NCBI RefSeq assembly: GCF_030067815.1
Contig: NZ_CP125968.1
Coordinates: 3,402,001 to 3,466,000 of the forward strand
Direction: 5' to 3'
Origin: Sporosarcina thermotolerans
GTDB taxonomy: Bacteria > Bacillota > Bacilli > Bacillales_A > Planococcaceae
Length of the DNA stretch: 64,000 nt
The translations under genes were made by a program, and so were the position numbers. The notes below the pieces were generated by a model. The model was not told the DNA's origin and did not search any database. It was given only the letters and a program-made list of their open reading frames with translations. This document shows, one piece after another, positions 48,468 to 58,130 of the stretch (within the stretch, counting starts at the first letter, position 1; each line of letters opens with the position of its first letter).

Positions 48468-49457
48468 TTACTCTTTATACTGGTCTTTTACTTCTTCCCA
48501 CAGCTTTTCAGATAATTTCTCATCCTCTTTAAGGAATTCAGCATAATCCTCGCCAATTTTGATATCCATAGGAAGGGCTACTTTCTCCAAACCTGCTACA
48601 AATTCCGGGTCATTTTCCAATTGTTTAAATGCATCATATAATTTTTGTTTTATCTCTTCTGGTAAACCTTTTGGTGCACTATATCCTCGTGATGATCCCG
48701 ATACTACATTCACACCTAATTCCTTTGCAGTTGGGACATCAGGCAATAATTCTATTCTTTCTTCACTAAATACAGCCAATGCCTTTAAATTACCGGCTTT
48801 TACTTGTGCAAACACAACTCCTAAGTTATTAAAGCTAACCTCAACATCCCCGCCAGCAGCTGCCTGCCAAGATGGCCCATCTCCATCATAAGGAATTAAT
48901 TCGATTGATAACCCTGTTTCATTCATCCATTTAAGTGCCGTAAAGAAATCATCCCCACCCACACCAGAGTGGGAGACGTTCAACCCATTGGGATTGTCTT
49001 CTAAATATTTAGCAAAGTCTTCATAAGTATTTAATTTACTATCTTTTGGAACCACAATGATTCCTGGATCCGTAACAATGTTCGCAATCGGATCAAAATC
49101 TTCTAATGTATAACTAATATCAGAGTTCATAATGTAATTTGTCATTAGCATCGGGGAATTTGTAATACTAATGGAATAACCATCCGCTTTTTCCTTTTGT
49201 GCTACCCGAGTCCAACCAATTGCACCTGCAGCACCTGGAATATATTCACTTGTAAATGTTGCATCAAGAATTTTACTGAGATATGGCTGTGTTAACTGTG
49301 CCAGTTGATCACTTCCACCTCCCGGGTTAAAGCCTTGGATTACTGTAATTGGTTTACTTGGATAATTTTTATCGACTTCCCCACTAGCCTTTTCACTACA
49401 AGCCCCTAACACCAACATAAGTGCACAAATCAGCGCCGTGATAGATAACTTTCTCAT
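48468..49457 (-). CDS. tctC: Tripartite tricarboxylate transporter substrate-binding lipoprotein TctC
   Basis: A 329-residue Bug-family solute-binding lipoprotein. Lipobox LVLGACS places it on the outer face of the membrane. Family motifs: YPSKPITVIQGFNPGGGSDQLA, VPKDSKLNTYEDF, HSGVGGDDFF and GSSRGYSAPKGLPEEIKQKL. ATG 49457 behind AAGGGG. First gene of the operon; three palindromes upstream suggest carbon catabolite control. Confidence 0.93.
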   Translation of the reverse strand: MRKLSITALICALMLVLGACSEKASGEVDKNYPSKPITVIQGFNPGGGSDQLAQLTQPYLSKILDATFTSEYIPGAAGAIGWTRVAQKEKADGYSISITNSPMLMTNYIMNSDISYTLEDFDPIANIVTDPGIIVVPKDSKLNTYEDFAKYLEDNPNGLNVSHSGVGGDDFFTALKWMNETGLSIELIPYDGDGPSWQAAAGGDVEVSFNNLGVVFAQVKAGNLKALAVFSEERIELLPDVPTAKELGVNVVSGSSRGYSAPKGLPEEIKQKLYDAFKQLENDPEFVAGLEKVALPMDIKIGEDYAEFLKEDEKLSEKLWEEVKDQYKE

Positions 49458-49579
49458 CTTACTCCCATCCCCTTAGTTCATTATTTTTACAACACCGTGA
49501 AAAATTTAATACTTCCTTCACCCCTTTCAAGTTAAATAACTACTGTTCAATGAAATAATAGTTTAATAGAATCATCCAT

Positions 49580-49655
49580 TGAAAGCGGTTTCATTAATTC
49601 TTGCAGATATTGAAATCGATTTCAAAACGAGCGATACCTTTAAAATCGATTTCAA
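49580..49655. promoter_or_regulatory. Three cre-like palindromes upstream of tctC
   Basis: TGAAAGCGGTTTCA (49580-49593) fits the CcpA cre consensus. TGAAATCGATTTCA (49611-49624) and AAAATCGATTTCA (49642-49654) are close palindromic variants. Their centres are about 31 bp apart, roughly three helical turns. CcpA or a LacI-type regulator could bind; which one is inference. Confidence 0.55.
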
Positions 49656-49785
49656 TTTGTAACACTATTCCTCTTAATCCTTTTAATATATTCAAACTTA
49701 ATTAGTAAGGCTAAATATTCCGATATTAATGAATATACATCATATGATTTTACAAGTCAACAGATGATTCCATAGTTTATAGTCA

Positions 49786-49962
49786 TTAGGACATAAATGA
49801 TACAAACTTAATTTCAGTCATTTCTTCGGTAGAATATCTAATTCCCTCTTTACCAGTATCACTTTTTTCACACCGCCATATGGCATATGGTCAACTCTAA
49901 ATGTAGGTACGTCATTCACGTTAACCCCGCCTGATTCAATTTCTCTCGCTGCAATTATAAGT
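49786..49962 (-). pseudogene. Aldehyde dehydrogenase, C-terminal remnant
   Basis: On the minus strand [19 protein letters not shown] then [10 protein letters not shown], which is the conserved C-terminal part of NAD-dependent aldehyde dehydrogenases, followed after a one-base slip in an A run (49863-49868) by [15 protein letters not shown]. The catalytic region is absent. It probably belonged to the neighbouring sugar-acid catabolic locus. Confidence 0.7.
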
Positions 49963-50021
49963 TATCGTCCTTTGTTTGTAAATATTCAAAACTATATTAT
50001 TTATGAGACATTGGTTGTTGG

Positions 50022-50043
50022 ATTGTAAAGGAGCCTGTGCAAC
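50022..50043. repeat. Left end of the GGTACC-family repeat fused to ydjM copy
   Basis: ATTGTAAAGGAGCCTGTGCA is followed immediately by the ydjM-like sequence without the latter's ATG. The junction therefore coincides with the inner edge of the repeat end. Confidence 0.7.
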
Positions 50044-50665
50044 AGGAAGTTCACACGCAGCCGGAGCAATTGCAGGATATCAAGTTCAGCCTGATTTATA
50101 CACAGTTGTAGATGCCTCATTAATTGGCGGTGCGTCAGCGCTCGTCCCCGACCTGGATACGAACGGGTTGGCAAGCAATCGAATCACCATTTCCAAGAAG
50201 TTCACTCTATGGCTGATGCAGTTCGTTGGAATTGGCATTTTAGTCGCCATCGCATACCAGTTTTTCACAACCGGATTTACCCCTTCCATTATTCTGTACG
50301 CGGGAATAGGCTTGCTCTTTTTCATCGTATCGCGTTTCATCACACAACGAAGAATGTTGACGCTAACCGGCGTCATGGTGATGTGGCTTGGCATTGAGGT
50401 GCATCAATCAACCGGTATCCTATTAGCCGGAAGCTATATCGTCATCGCCTCGTTCCTGCCGCACCGATCTTACACCCATTTACTTTTAGGGCACGCTTTT
50501 TATGCATTCATTTTGAGTCATCTACAACAAGAGTGGGAGTTCGAAGTTCTGCTCGTTTCGGGAACAGTCGGGTAAGCCAGCCACCTCATTGCAGACATGA
50601 AGCTCTTACCAATGAACCGCAGAGGAGTGAAATTGTTCATTCCGCTTTGGAATAAAGAATTGTAA
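50044..50665 (+). pseudogene. ydjM-like gene, second copy (no start codon, internal deletion and stop)
   Basis: Nearly identical to 38853-39489 at DNA level (GSSHAAGAIAGYQVQPDLYT). Differences: the first codons including ATG are replaced by a repeat end; a 12-bp in-frame deletion removes part of AAIGAAAGA; and TAC is changed to TAA at 50573-50575. It ends with the same GAATTGTAA and is followed by the same repeat arrangement, so the duplicated unit included gene and downstream element. Confidence 0.88.
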
Positions 50666-50838
50666 AGGTGCCTGTGCAAAAGATTTGTAAAGGTACCTGT
50701 GCAGGAAACATTCATGTTAATTCATACATTTTGAATAAAAATACATAAATTTTAAGTAAAAACCACACCTACAATCGTGTACATTTATATTTATGCAATC
50801 GTAGTGTATTTACTGAATAGTTCGCTGCACAGGCACCA
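50659..50838. repeat. GGTACC-family repeat: single end plus full type II copy
   Basis: A lone end (ATTGTAAAGGTGCCTGTGCA, 50659-50678) is followed by a full type II element (50684-50838) with AAACATTCATGTTAATTCAT, TTGAATAAAAATACAT, ATGCAATCGTAGTGTATTTA and right end TGCACAGGCACC. Confidence 0.87.
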
Positions 50839-50876
50839 AAAAGAGGTACCCAAAAAGGCACCCCAATCCACTCAAC

Positions 50877-51161
50877 CTACAACCTCACACAACACACCAT
50901 AATCATTCCCGGTTTTATAACTGTCGATTGTGTAATATTCCACTCAATCTCTGCATCCGGAAGTTGGTGCTCGAACCATTCCACCACCTCGTTCGCCGCG
51001 ATTAACGAAATCCTTTCATCTCCGATTATTTCAAGATGGATTTTATCTCTCCCTATCAATCCACTATCCATCGGTTTCATTGATTTTACACCACCAATTT
51101 CACCTACGACCTCAAATTCAAAAACGATTGCCGGATTATCCTTGTACCAATTCACTGTCAT
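50877..51161 (-). CDS. Unknown 94-residue protein
   Basis: Start ATG 51161 (MTVNWYKDNPAIVFEFEVVG) behind CGGAGG. It is a small alpha/beta protein with no signal or membrane segment and Cys-Cys near the end (MIMVCCVRL). It follows the 298-residue gene and is the last of the AAA+ cluster. Function unknown. Confidence 0.6.
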   Translation of the reverse strand: MTVNWYKDNPAIVFEFEVVGEIGGVKSMKPMDSGLIGRDKIHLEIIGDERISLIAANEVVEWFEHQLPDAEIEWNITQSTVIKPGMIMVCCVRL

Positions 51162-51195
51162 ATCTTCCAACCTCCGATTTTTTTCCTCCAGCCTA

Positions 51196-52089
51196 TCAAG
51201 CGGCAATCTTCGTCCATTTGACCTCGCCATCGTAATAAACGACAAGTTGGCCGATCACCGCGAACCAATCCGGAACCCTTTCAACTTCAAGTTTTGTAAT
51301 ATGCTTAAATGAATCATCCAAAAGTGCAATCCTGTATTCGTCTTCCTCATAAAAGCATCCAAAATGATGATCATCTTCATGATAATAAGACAACACTTCG
51401 ATTGATTCTTGCTGCAGTTCACTCCACGCTTTACCGTAATTCCCATAATCCAAAGCATCCATTGCGTCTGTTCTGATGAACTTTGAATCTTCCTCCTGCA
51501 CCACTTTACTGGATAAAAAGTCAGCGACAAACTTCACTTCTTTTCCGACCAGTTCAGTGACATCAGCCAGTTCGTGATAAAGCAATTTTGACGCATTGTG
51601 GAAATGAGGCTCCTCCAATTGCACGACAACCATTTGCTCATCCTGTATCAATTGTGTGATAGGCTTGTCTGCAGTCAGGTAATAGCCCGACATATCCTCA
51701 TCTATATTGACGAAATACACATCTTGGTCTTCATTGTACAGAATCACTTTATCCCAAAAACTATAATGCTCTTTAATTCCCTCGAAGGAATACATTCTAC
51801 TTTTATTCTCCGAATCGAAGAAGACTAACCCGCTCCCTTCCTCAATGACCGCGATGAAATGATTGTTACTCGTCAAATGGCGAAGCGGGCGATCCGACTC
51901 ATATATGAGGGTTTTCTCCGACTTCCCCTCATTCCAATTTACGTAATAAATCTCGTTCCCCTCGATGAAATATAAATCGTTTCCTAAAACAGTGAATTTC
52001 AAGCCGTCAACTGCGCAATCGTTTTGCAACAATGCAACAGATGGTACATTTTCCTTTCGGTATGCATGAGCCACTTTTGGTATAAACAT
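51196..52089 (-). CDS. Unknown 297-residue protein, beta-propeller-like
   Basis: Start ATG 52089 (MFIPKVAHAYRKENVPSVAL) behind TGGAGGG. Repeating strand patterns such as LKFTVLGNDLYFIEGNEIYYV, HFIAVIEEGSGLVFFDS, KVILYNEDQDVYFVNID and KLEVERVPDWFAVIGQLVVYY suggest a beta-propeller or similar. No signal peptide. Between the AAA+ ATPase and the 94-residue gene, with close spacing; likely a partner of the ATPase. Confidence 0.6.
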   Translation of the reverse strand: MFIPKVAHAYRKENVPSVALLQNDCAVDGLKFTVLGNDLYFIEGNEIYYVNWNEGKSEKTLIYESDRPLRHLTSNNHFIAVIEEGSGLVFFDSENKSRMYSFEGIKEHYSFWDKVILYNEDQDVYFVNIDEDMSGYYLTADKPITQLIQDEQMVVVQLEEPHFHNASKLLYHELADVTELVGKEVKFVADFLSSKVVQEEDSKFIRTDAMDALDYGNYGKAWSELQQESIEVLSYYHEDDHHFGCFYEEDEYRIALLDDSFKHITKLEVERVPDWFAVIGQLVVYYDGEVKWTKIAA

Positions 52090-52104
52090 TGATTTTCCCT
52101 CCAA

Positions 52105-53944
52105 TTAATATGTTTTAAAGCCTACTCTTTTTTCCTTTTGCTTCATTTGTAAGATCGCTTCCGTTTCAAGCAACTCGTCACTCGCGGATTGAATATCTTC
52201 CGCCAACAATAAATTGATGTTTTTCGGCTTTCGCTGTGCCATATAACCAACAGATGAAGATAATAATTTACGCATCATACGGCCATTCCCAAACTGACGC
52301 CCGTCCAAGCGGTTCAAATTCTTTATGAACAGACCTACAATCTTACTTGCCGCTTTTTTACTCTCCAACTCATAGCCCGATCGCTCCACATGGTAATAGA
52401 AGATTTCCTGTAACTGTTTCTCTTCGTAATCCTCAAACTGGATAATATTTGTTAAACGCGACTGCAACCCTGGGTTAGCACTTTGAATGAAATCAGCATT
52501 TCGTCCGTATACCCGGCGAAAATAACGAGTGTATCGGGATTATTCTCCATATGTTGAATAATGGCTGAAAACGCTTCGTCCGAGTATCCGTCCTTTTTAT
52601 TAACCAAACTGTAAGCTTCATCAACGAAAATCGTGCCGCCTTTCCCCTTATCGAAAACCTCCTGCACCTTATGGGAAGTCCAACCGACGTATTGTCCAAT
52701 TAGATCTTTACGGCTAACTTCAATGAAAACATTATTCGTCAATACTTTTGAATCAAATAATAACTGCCCGAAAATCCTCGCAACCGTTGTCTTCGCTGTC
52801 CCGGATTGCCCATGAATACTGCAGCCATATGATGATCGATAGTGGGATATCCTGCTTGTTTCCGCATTTCCGCGAGTTTCATCCGATCGACGATACGCAG
52901 CAGTTGCTGTTTGACCTCTTTTAACCCAATCAGCTTATTCAACTCTTTAATCGCTTTGCCTGTAAGATCTTTATCTTCCATTGATACTTTATCCTTTAAA
53001 AAGATTCTCTCGAATTCGCTTTTCCCGATTGAATTTCCGACAGAATAACGTAACGCCTTATGGATAATCCGTTCAATATCACGGATGCTTTCAAACTTTT
53101 GCTTTCGGTAATTAACCAATTGCGTAATAACTTCCTCACAATTGACCGACGGAGCGATTTTTTTGCCCAATTCACTTGCAGTTTGATTAAAAAGTGCAGT
53201 TAAATAAGGCATTGGCGCCTTTGATACTTGGATAAATTCAATATCCGCCTCGAAAATAAAGTCTTTCTGAAATTGATTCAACACGGTCTCCTGCCTGTCG
53301 TCGCCATCCCCGACATCCATGAAAAGCGAGAAGGCGTTAAGCAGATCAGCCCTTGCTTCGAAAAGAATGTAAAATCGATCTTCCATTTCCATCACACGCT
53401 TCAACTCTTCCAACCCAGTGTTATGGATGTTGATAATGAGAGGACTTAAAATACTCTTCCAATAGGGATCCTGCTCACTTGGTGTCAGCTGTATTTTTTG
53501 AGCATATTGAGCATCCATCATAAACGGGTTAGGGGATTTAATATGGCCATGAACAAACTCAGTTCCGGTTAAAATTGGCACGTGGCAGAATGTGCCGTCC
53601 GCCCACTTTTCCTGCAACCATTCAATATCCTCATAATCTTCATAGTCATCGTAATCAAAATCATCATCATAATCGTAGATTTCATTTTCACTACCCATTT
53701 CATTATCATAAGAAAATTTCTTATAGGAATAGAGCGCCGCAATCACTGCATCGATTTCACTATCCGCCTGAATATAGATGCCCTTGACTTTCTTCAGATT
53801 TAGTTCCGTGATACTTTTGAGATGCGTTGCCAAGGTAAAGTCATTTTGTAAGACCTCATAACTATTGTCCGGAATGGTAACGATCCTTCCCCGCTCCCCT
53901 TGGCGCATTTCCGTATATTTAATTTCTGGTTTCAAAATATTCAA
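52105..53944 (-). pseudogene. AAA+ ATPase, CbbX/SpoVK-like, with two frameshifts
   Basis: About 610 residues from TTG 53944 behind GAGGAGGG. The first 330 residues are unusual, with a very acidic segment (YDYDDDFDYDDYEDYEDIEW); the C-terminal AAA+ module carries LIGLKEVKQQLLRIVDRMK, Walker A GNPGTAKTTVARIFG, Walker B GGTIFVDEAYSLV, SANPGLQSRL and a C-terminal lid. Frame breaks, each one missing base, lie in the Walker A at 52799-52803 and at 52493-52497. SpoVK/CbbX-like ATPases remodel other proteins. Two unknown genes follow in the same operon and a 366-residue unknown is divergent. Confidence 0.82.
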
Positions 53945-54034
53945 TTTGAAATCCCTCCTCTTTGTATTACAATCAGTATAAATGGAATAATCTGCTGGAT
54001 TTTTTTATTCCAACTATTTTATGGAGGGGATTTA

Positions 54035-55161
54035 GTGACTAGTATGAGACCAAACCTAAAATGTTAGATGGAGTTAAGTTCATGGAGTATCTCGTCGGAT
54101 TGCAGCTGACACCTTCCGAGAAGGCCGTAGCGGCTCTTCGTAATGCCTATAATTCACTGTCGGATCTAATAAAATTTCAGGAGAAAGAATCGAAGAAGAA
54201 GTTTTATGAGGGAATGGCTGAAATAATTTATCCCGCTGTTAAACAGGATGAAAAGGTGTTATTGGAGTTCAATAAGTTCGTTCATGAAGATAAAGGATTT
54301 TTTGGCCATGCAAAGTTAATAATCGAGAAAAAGAAAGAGAATCCGAAAAAGTATTTTAACCCACATACATTTTATATTGGTGACCGACTTAGAAGTTTAT
54401 CCTACCGTAAACACTATGAATTAAATGAACAGCTTTCGCTTAGGAAACGTCAAGGGGACCGATACAAATCCCCTTCTCTACATGGCCATATTCAATTCTT
54501 CGGAGAGTATTATTTTCTATTGAACTATTGCATTATGAGAGATGATTTCTTTACACATATCGACGTTTCCCGAAAGGAAGAGTTTATTCAAAAACTATTT
54601 TCCACAGGAAAAACGCTTATTCAGAATTTCAATATGCTTGAGGAACAAGAAAGGATTGCGAGAGAAAAAATGGGAAAAACTGTTGGTGAACAACTACAAG
54701 CTCTCGATTCAACTTCCGAAACAACAATGGAAGCTAACTATAATTTGGTCACAGCGGACGATATACTTGAGGCCCTAATCGTAAACCTGCCTTACCAACT
54801 GTCCGATAACATTGAATTGGAAGACGTGGAATTCGTATCGGGACAACGATATTTCATATCGAAAGCCCATCCGCAAACGTTGACATTCCTATCAGACGAA
54901 GGGAACTATTCCGTTTCAGTATTCGTGAAGGATATAAATAATTCCTATCATGTCTTTACTGTTGATGAAGAAGAAGGACTAGCCCCTGAAGTGTTGATGG
55001 AAACCTTTGATGGCACTTTGGACTTTACTAATTTCTTCAGTCAATTGATCAATCTATACGAATTGCCAAGCGTTGGCAACGACGAGGCAGATGAAGATGA
55101 CGGTGTCATAATTTCCACGATAAACGATGTGTTAAAAGTGTTAGAAAGACTGATTGATTAA
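54035..55161 (+). CDS. Unknown protein of about 375 residues
   Basis: Not recognised. The likely start is GTG 54035 behind ATGGAGGGG, but one A is missing at 54057-54061 so that the conserved frame opens only at ATG 54061 (MLDGVKFMEYLVGLQLTPSE). N-terminal half is helical (FQEKESKKKFYEGMAEIIYP), the middle charged, the C-terminal half mixed alpha/beta with an acidic end (NDEADEDDG). Divergently transcribed from the AAA+ gene 90 bp away, and shares a bidirectional terminator at its end. Confidence 0.65.
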
Positions 55162-55163
55162 GC

Positions 55164-55197
55164 AAAAGGGCTAATCCCAAAAGAGATTAGCCCTTTC
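55164..55197. terminator. Bidirectional terminator
   Basis: AAAGGGCTAATC pairs with GATTAGCCCTTT between convergent genes. Confidence 0.85.
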
Positions 55198-55201
55198 TAA
55201 T

Positions 55202-55543
55202 TTACTGATTCTGTTTGTTAGACGGTCCCTTCAAAACCCAAAACAACTTTCCCATTTTTTCATAACCCTCATCCGTCAACTCCAACTTGCCATACAACTT
55301 ACGCACAATCCGTTGTTCCCGTAAAAATGCACAAGCAAAGCGCACTTCAGTTTCCCACTTATTACTACCATCCGACTTGTTCGCTTTCGATAGATCAGCA
55401 TCTGAAAGATTAAATCGATTCGCAAGCAGACGATAGGCTTCTTGCAATGGCAAAGCAGGTAAATTCAGGTCCTTTCTTCTCATCAATTCCTGGACAAGAT
55501 GGTACACAATCGCATCGCGGTGAATAATTTGTTTTGTTTTCAT
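55202..55543 (-). CDS. Small winged-helix protein (Mrr N-terminal-like)
   Basis: A 113-residue protein whose pattern ETEVRFACAFLREQRIVRKL followed by GKLELTDEGYEKMG is that of the winged-helix domain found at the N-terminus of Mrr restriction proteins (wing and trailing helix). No nuclease domain is attached. ATG 55543 behind AGGGGTC is fair. Could be a stand-alone DNA-binding regulator. Confidence 0.6.
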   Translation of the reverse strand: MKTKQIIHRDAIVYHLVQELMRRKDLNLPALPLQEAYRLLANRFNLSDADLSKANKSDGSNKWETEVRFACAFLREQRIVRKLYGKLELTDEGYEKMGKLFWVLKGPSNKQNQ

Positions 55544-55680
55544 AATAAATGACCCCTCTTCGGATTAGTTTAGAAACAAAACTGAATGTCAGTTGCTATC
55601 CAGTTCCTTTTCTTAATACCATCCTACCCCCTGCTGAAAGCTGGACGGAGAAAATCCAAAAGTAATTTTTTGTGTCCAGG

Positions 55681-55835
55681 AATTGTAAAGGTACCTGTGC
55701 AAGAAACATTCACGATTATTCAGCCAATATGAATATAAATACATTATTTTAAAATAAACTTCAAATTACAGCGTCGATATTGTATATTTATTCAATTATA
55801 GCGTATTTACTGAATCGTTTACAGCACAGGTACCC
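55681..55835. repeat. GGTACC-family repeat, type II, interrupted at its right end by an IS
   Basis: Left AATTGTAAAGGTACCTGTGC; AAACATTCACGATTATTCAG; TTTATTCAATTATAGCGTAT; right AGCACAGGTACCC. The IS4-family element begins 2 bp further on, with the GGTACCCAA target duplication on both sides. Confidence 0.88.
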
Positions 55836-55837
55836 AA

Positions 55838-57357
55838 CACTGGCGTTGCATAGAATACAAGGACTTCCATTTGTTACTTTTTTTACCATATTGGTCTTCG
55901 AACTAAAATTAAAAAAGGGAACAGGAGCCTAAGCTAAACCAGTTCCCATTTTTTTACTATTTTATTGGTTGTTGTTTCTTGTTCTTTTCTAATGCCTTTT
56001 TCTTCTTCTCTTTTTCAATGAAATGGTCTTTATCTATTGGGCTGGCAATTGCAACGTCTCCATATTGAAGTAATTTTTCCTTTGTTTTAGGCACTTTCTG
56101 ACGCCCTTTACTCTTCCTTTTCTTTCGATTTAGGTAGCTTAAAATCTTTCTTATCGATTTGAAAAGATACGGTTTTAAATTACTGAAAAGGGTCCAAAGG
56201 GTCCTTTTCGGCAAATGGATACGCCGCATAATTTCAGTCAATGCGACTGTAATTAACGCAATATACATTTGGTTCCAGATGCCTATAGGCGATTTGCTGA
56301 ATAGATGATCTATCTTAACATGTTGCTTCAACCACTTGAAGAAAAGCTCGATATACCAACGGTTTCTATAGGCTTCCATGATTTCTTCCTCAGACAAATC
56401 CAAACGATTTGTTAGAAGATGAAAGTGTGTTCCTTTGTCATCAACGAACTCGATATATCGAAGAGGCTCTTCCCTAGTCAAGATGGATACCAATTCATTT
56501 CTCAACACGTTTTCCTGGGTTGGTGCGTAGGATTTCAAAGTTTCCATACTGAAATTCTTCCTTGCACGAACAAGGAAATGAACTTTCCTTTCCATCCATC
56601 CGCCCATCTTCGTTTTGTGCGCATAGCCACGATCCATGATGTATAAAGCGCCATCCGCATCAATAATGTGGTTTACTGCATCTGAGTCCGCTACATTTCC
56701 TGTGGATGGAATCATTTTTTCGGGATAAACGCTATTGGCTGATGCCACAACGATCCGGACATGTAACTTGATTCCGGCGGAATCTTTGGAAACTGCAGTC
56801 CAACTTAATGCATCTGAAGGCAGTTTCACATAGGTACCATCGATGATACGAATTGGTCCGACATTCGCATTTAAACCTTTGGTATCGCCCTTTATCCGCC
56901 AAAATAGTACAGCCAAACGCGAGAAAAGTTCCACTAAATGTGCTGTATTTAATTGAATAAGTCGCCGACTAATTTGGGAGTGACTAATGAAATCCGTTTC
57001 AATTTCTTTTTGGAATTCTGGCTCTGCTTGAATCCCAGCCTCAATTTGGCGGTGGCTTTTCCACTGCGCAACATTTGCCATGATAAAGACTTTCACAATC
57101 GAGAAATCAGTAATCTTTTTTGCATCGTAGTTCATTATCGGACATGCTAAAATATTTTCGGGTAAATTTGATAATAGTTGACGAAAGACTAAATTCTGGT
57201 TTACACTTTTCATGAGAGTGCTCCTTTTGATAGTGTAGGGAACTGATTTAGTCGTCGTTTCCTTACCTACATTAGGAGCTTTTTTGTTTTTCTGCAAGTT
57301 TTCAATTTCAAGTTATTATGCTATTTTACTATTTTTTACAGCTATGCAACGCCAGTG
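55838..57357 (-). mobile_element. IS4-family insertion sequence, 1520 bp
   Basis: Perfect 16-bp terminal inverted repeats CACTGGCGTTGCATAG and CTATGCAACGCCAGTG bound one transposase gene. A 9-bp target duplication, GGTACCCAA, lies at 55829-55837 and 57358-57366. The element entered the right end of a GGTACC-family repeat. Intact ends and a full-length transposase suggest recent arrival. Confidence 0.93.
55957..57213 (-). CDS. IS4-family transposase
   Basis: 418 residues from ATG 57213 behind AAGGAG (a longer frame to 57297 has no ribosome site). DDE features: IRIIDGTYVKLPS (first Asp), ALYIMDRGYAH (second Asp) and the YREK-type motif YRNRWYIELFFKWLKQH (Glu). The C-terminus is very Lys-rich. 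Reads as intact. Confidence 0.93.
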   Translation of the reverse strand: MKSVNQNLVFRQLLSNLPENILACPIMNYDAKKITDFSIVKVFIMANVAQWKSHRQIEAGIQAEPEFQKEIETDFISHSQISRRLIQLNTAHLVELFSRLAVLFWRIKGDTKGLNANVGPIRIIDGTYVKLPSDALSWTAVSKDSAGIKLHVRIVVASANSVYPEKMIPSTGNVADSDAVNHIIDADGALYIMDRGYAHKTKMGGWMERKVHFLVRARKNFSMETLKSYAPTQENVLRNELVSILTREEPLRYIEFVDDKGTHFHLLTNRLDLSEEEIMEAYRNRWYIELFFKWLKQHVKIDHLFSKSPIGIWNQMYIALITVALTEIMRRIHLPKRTLWTLFSNLKPYLFKSIRKILSYLNRKKRKSKGRQKVPKTKEKLLQYGDVAIASPIDKDHFIEKEKKKKALEKNKKQQPIK

Positions 57358-57451
57358 GGTACCCAATTTACGATAGTTTAATTGGTATAATTTAGTAACA
57401 TTTATTATTATAGTCGTATGCAGTTAAAAAGTGGAAGGGGATAGTGTTTGA

Positions 57452-58078
57452 ATGAAAAGTATAGGGAACATTAGTAATAAGTATATTGAATCAGCAAATA
57501 AAACCGCGAAAAGGAAGTTTCCGAAATATACAAGACAACTCATAAATCTGGCAAATCGAAATGCAAAAGGAACCGTTCCAGATGTCGTTGGTTCCCTGGC
57601 AACATTGTACTTTCCCGAATTTTTGGTTGAGGTACCAGAGCATACCGTTGATGATTGGGAAAAGTGGTATACGGATCGTGAACCCGAGGCAAAAGCACGT
57701 GCAAAGGCAAAGATTCTTCCTCAAATCGAACGGTTAAAAGAGGCAATTCAGTTAATCGATGATGCGCTTGTGGATGAGTGGTTGGATGATTTATTAATAG
57801 ACAAGACTTACAACGGCTTATATGTACAAAAAGCTGTCTTACAAAAGGTTAGTGCGCATTTTAATGTCTCTTATAAGGTTTCTTCAGCCTTGGATGAAAG
57901 TAAAGGAATTGATGGATATATCGGAGAAACGCCTATATCCATTAAACCTGATACCTATAAGATGGTAAAGTCAGGAGAAAAAATAGACGTTCCAATTGTT
58001 TTTTATAAAAAGAATAAAAACAGTAAAAACTTTGAAGTGTTTATTCCAACTGACCTAAATCCTTCTAATAATGACTGA
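57452..58078 (+). CDS. MjaI-like type II restriction endonuclease
   Basis: A 208-residue protein. INLANRNAKGTVPDVVGSLA is the hallmark block of the MjaI restriction endonuclease family, and SKGIDGYIGETPISIKPD has the D-x(n)-x-x-K spacing of a PD-(D/E)xK nuclease core. ATG 57452 behind GGAAGGGG. No DNA methyltransferase gene lies on either side; the IS4 element ends 86 bp upstream. Recognition site not assigned. Confidence 0.7.
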   Translation: MKSIGNISNKYIESANKTAKRKFPKYTRQLINLANRNAKGTVPDVVGSLATLYFPEFLVEVPEHTVDDWEKWYTDREPEAKARAKAKILPQIERLKEAIQLIDDALVDEWLDDLLIDKTYNGLYVQKAVLQKVSAHFNVSYKVSSALDESKGIDGYIGETPISIKPDTYKMVKSGEKIDVPIVFYKKNKNSKNFEVFIPTDLNPSNND

Positions 58079-58130
58079 TATTCATCTTATACCCTATATA
58101 AAATGCAATGTGCAAGGAGCTTAAAAACGT

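Noticed and set aside
49786..49962. Possible small gene before tctC
   Set aside because: It is the C-terminal piece of an aldehyde dehydrogenase lacking start and catalytic residues.
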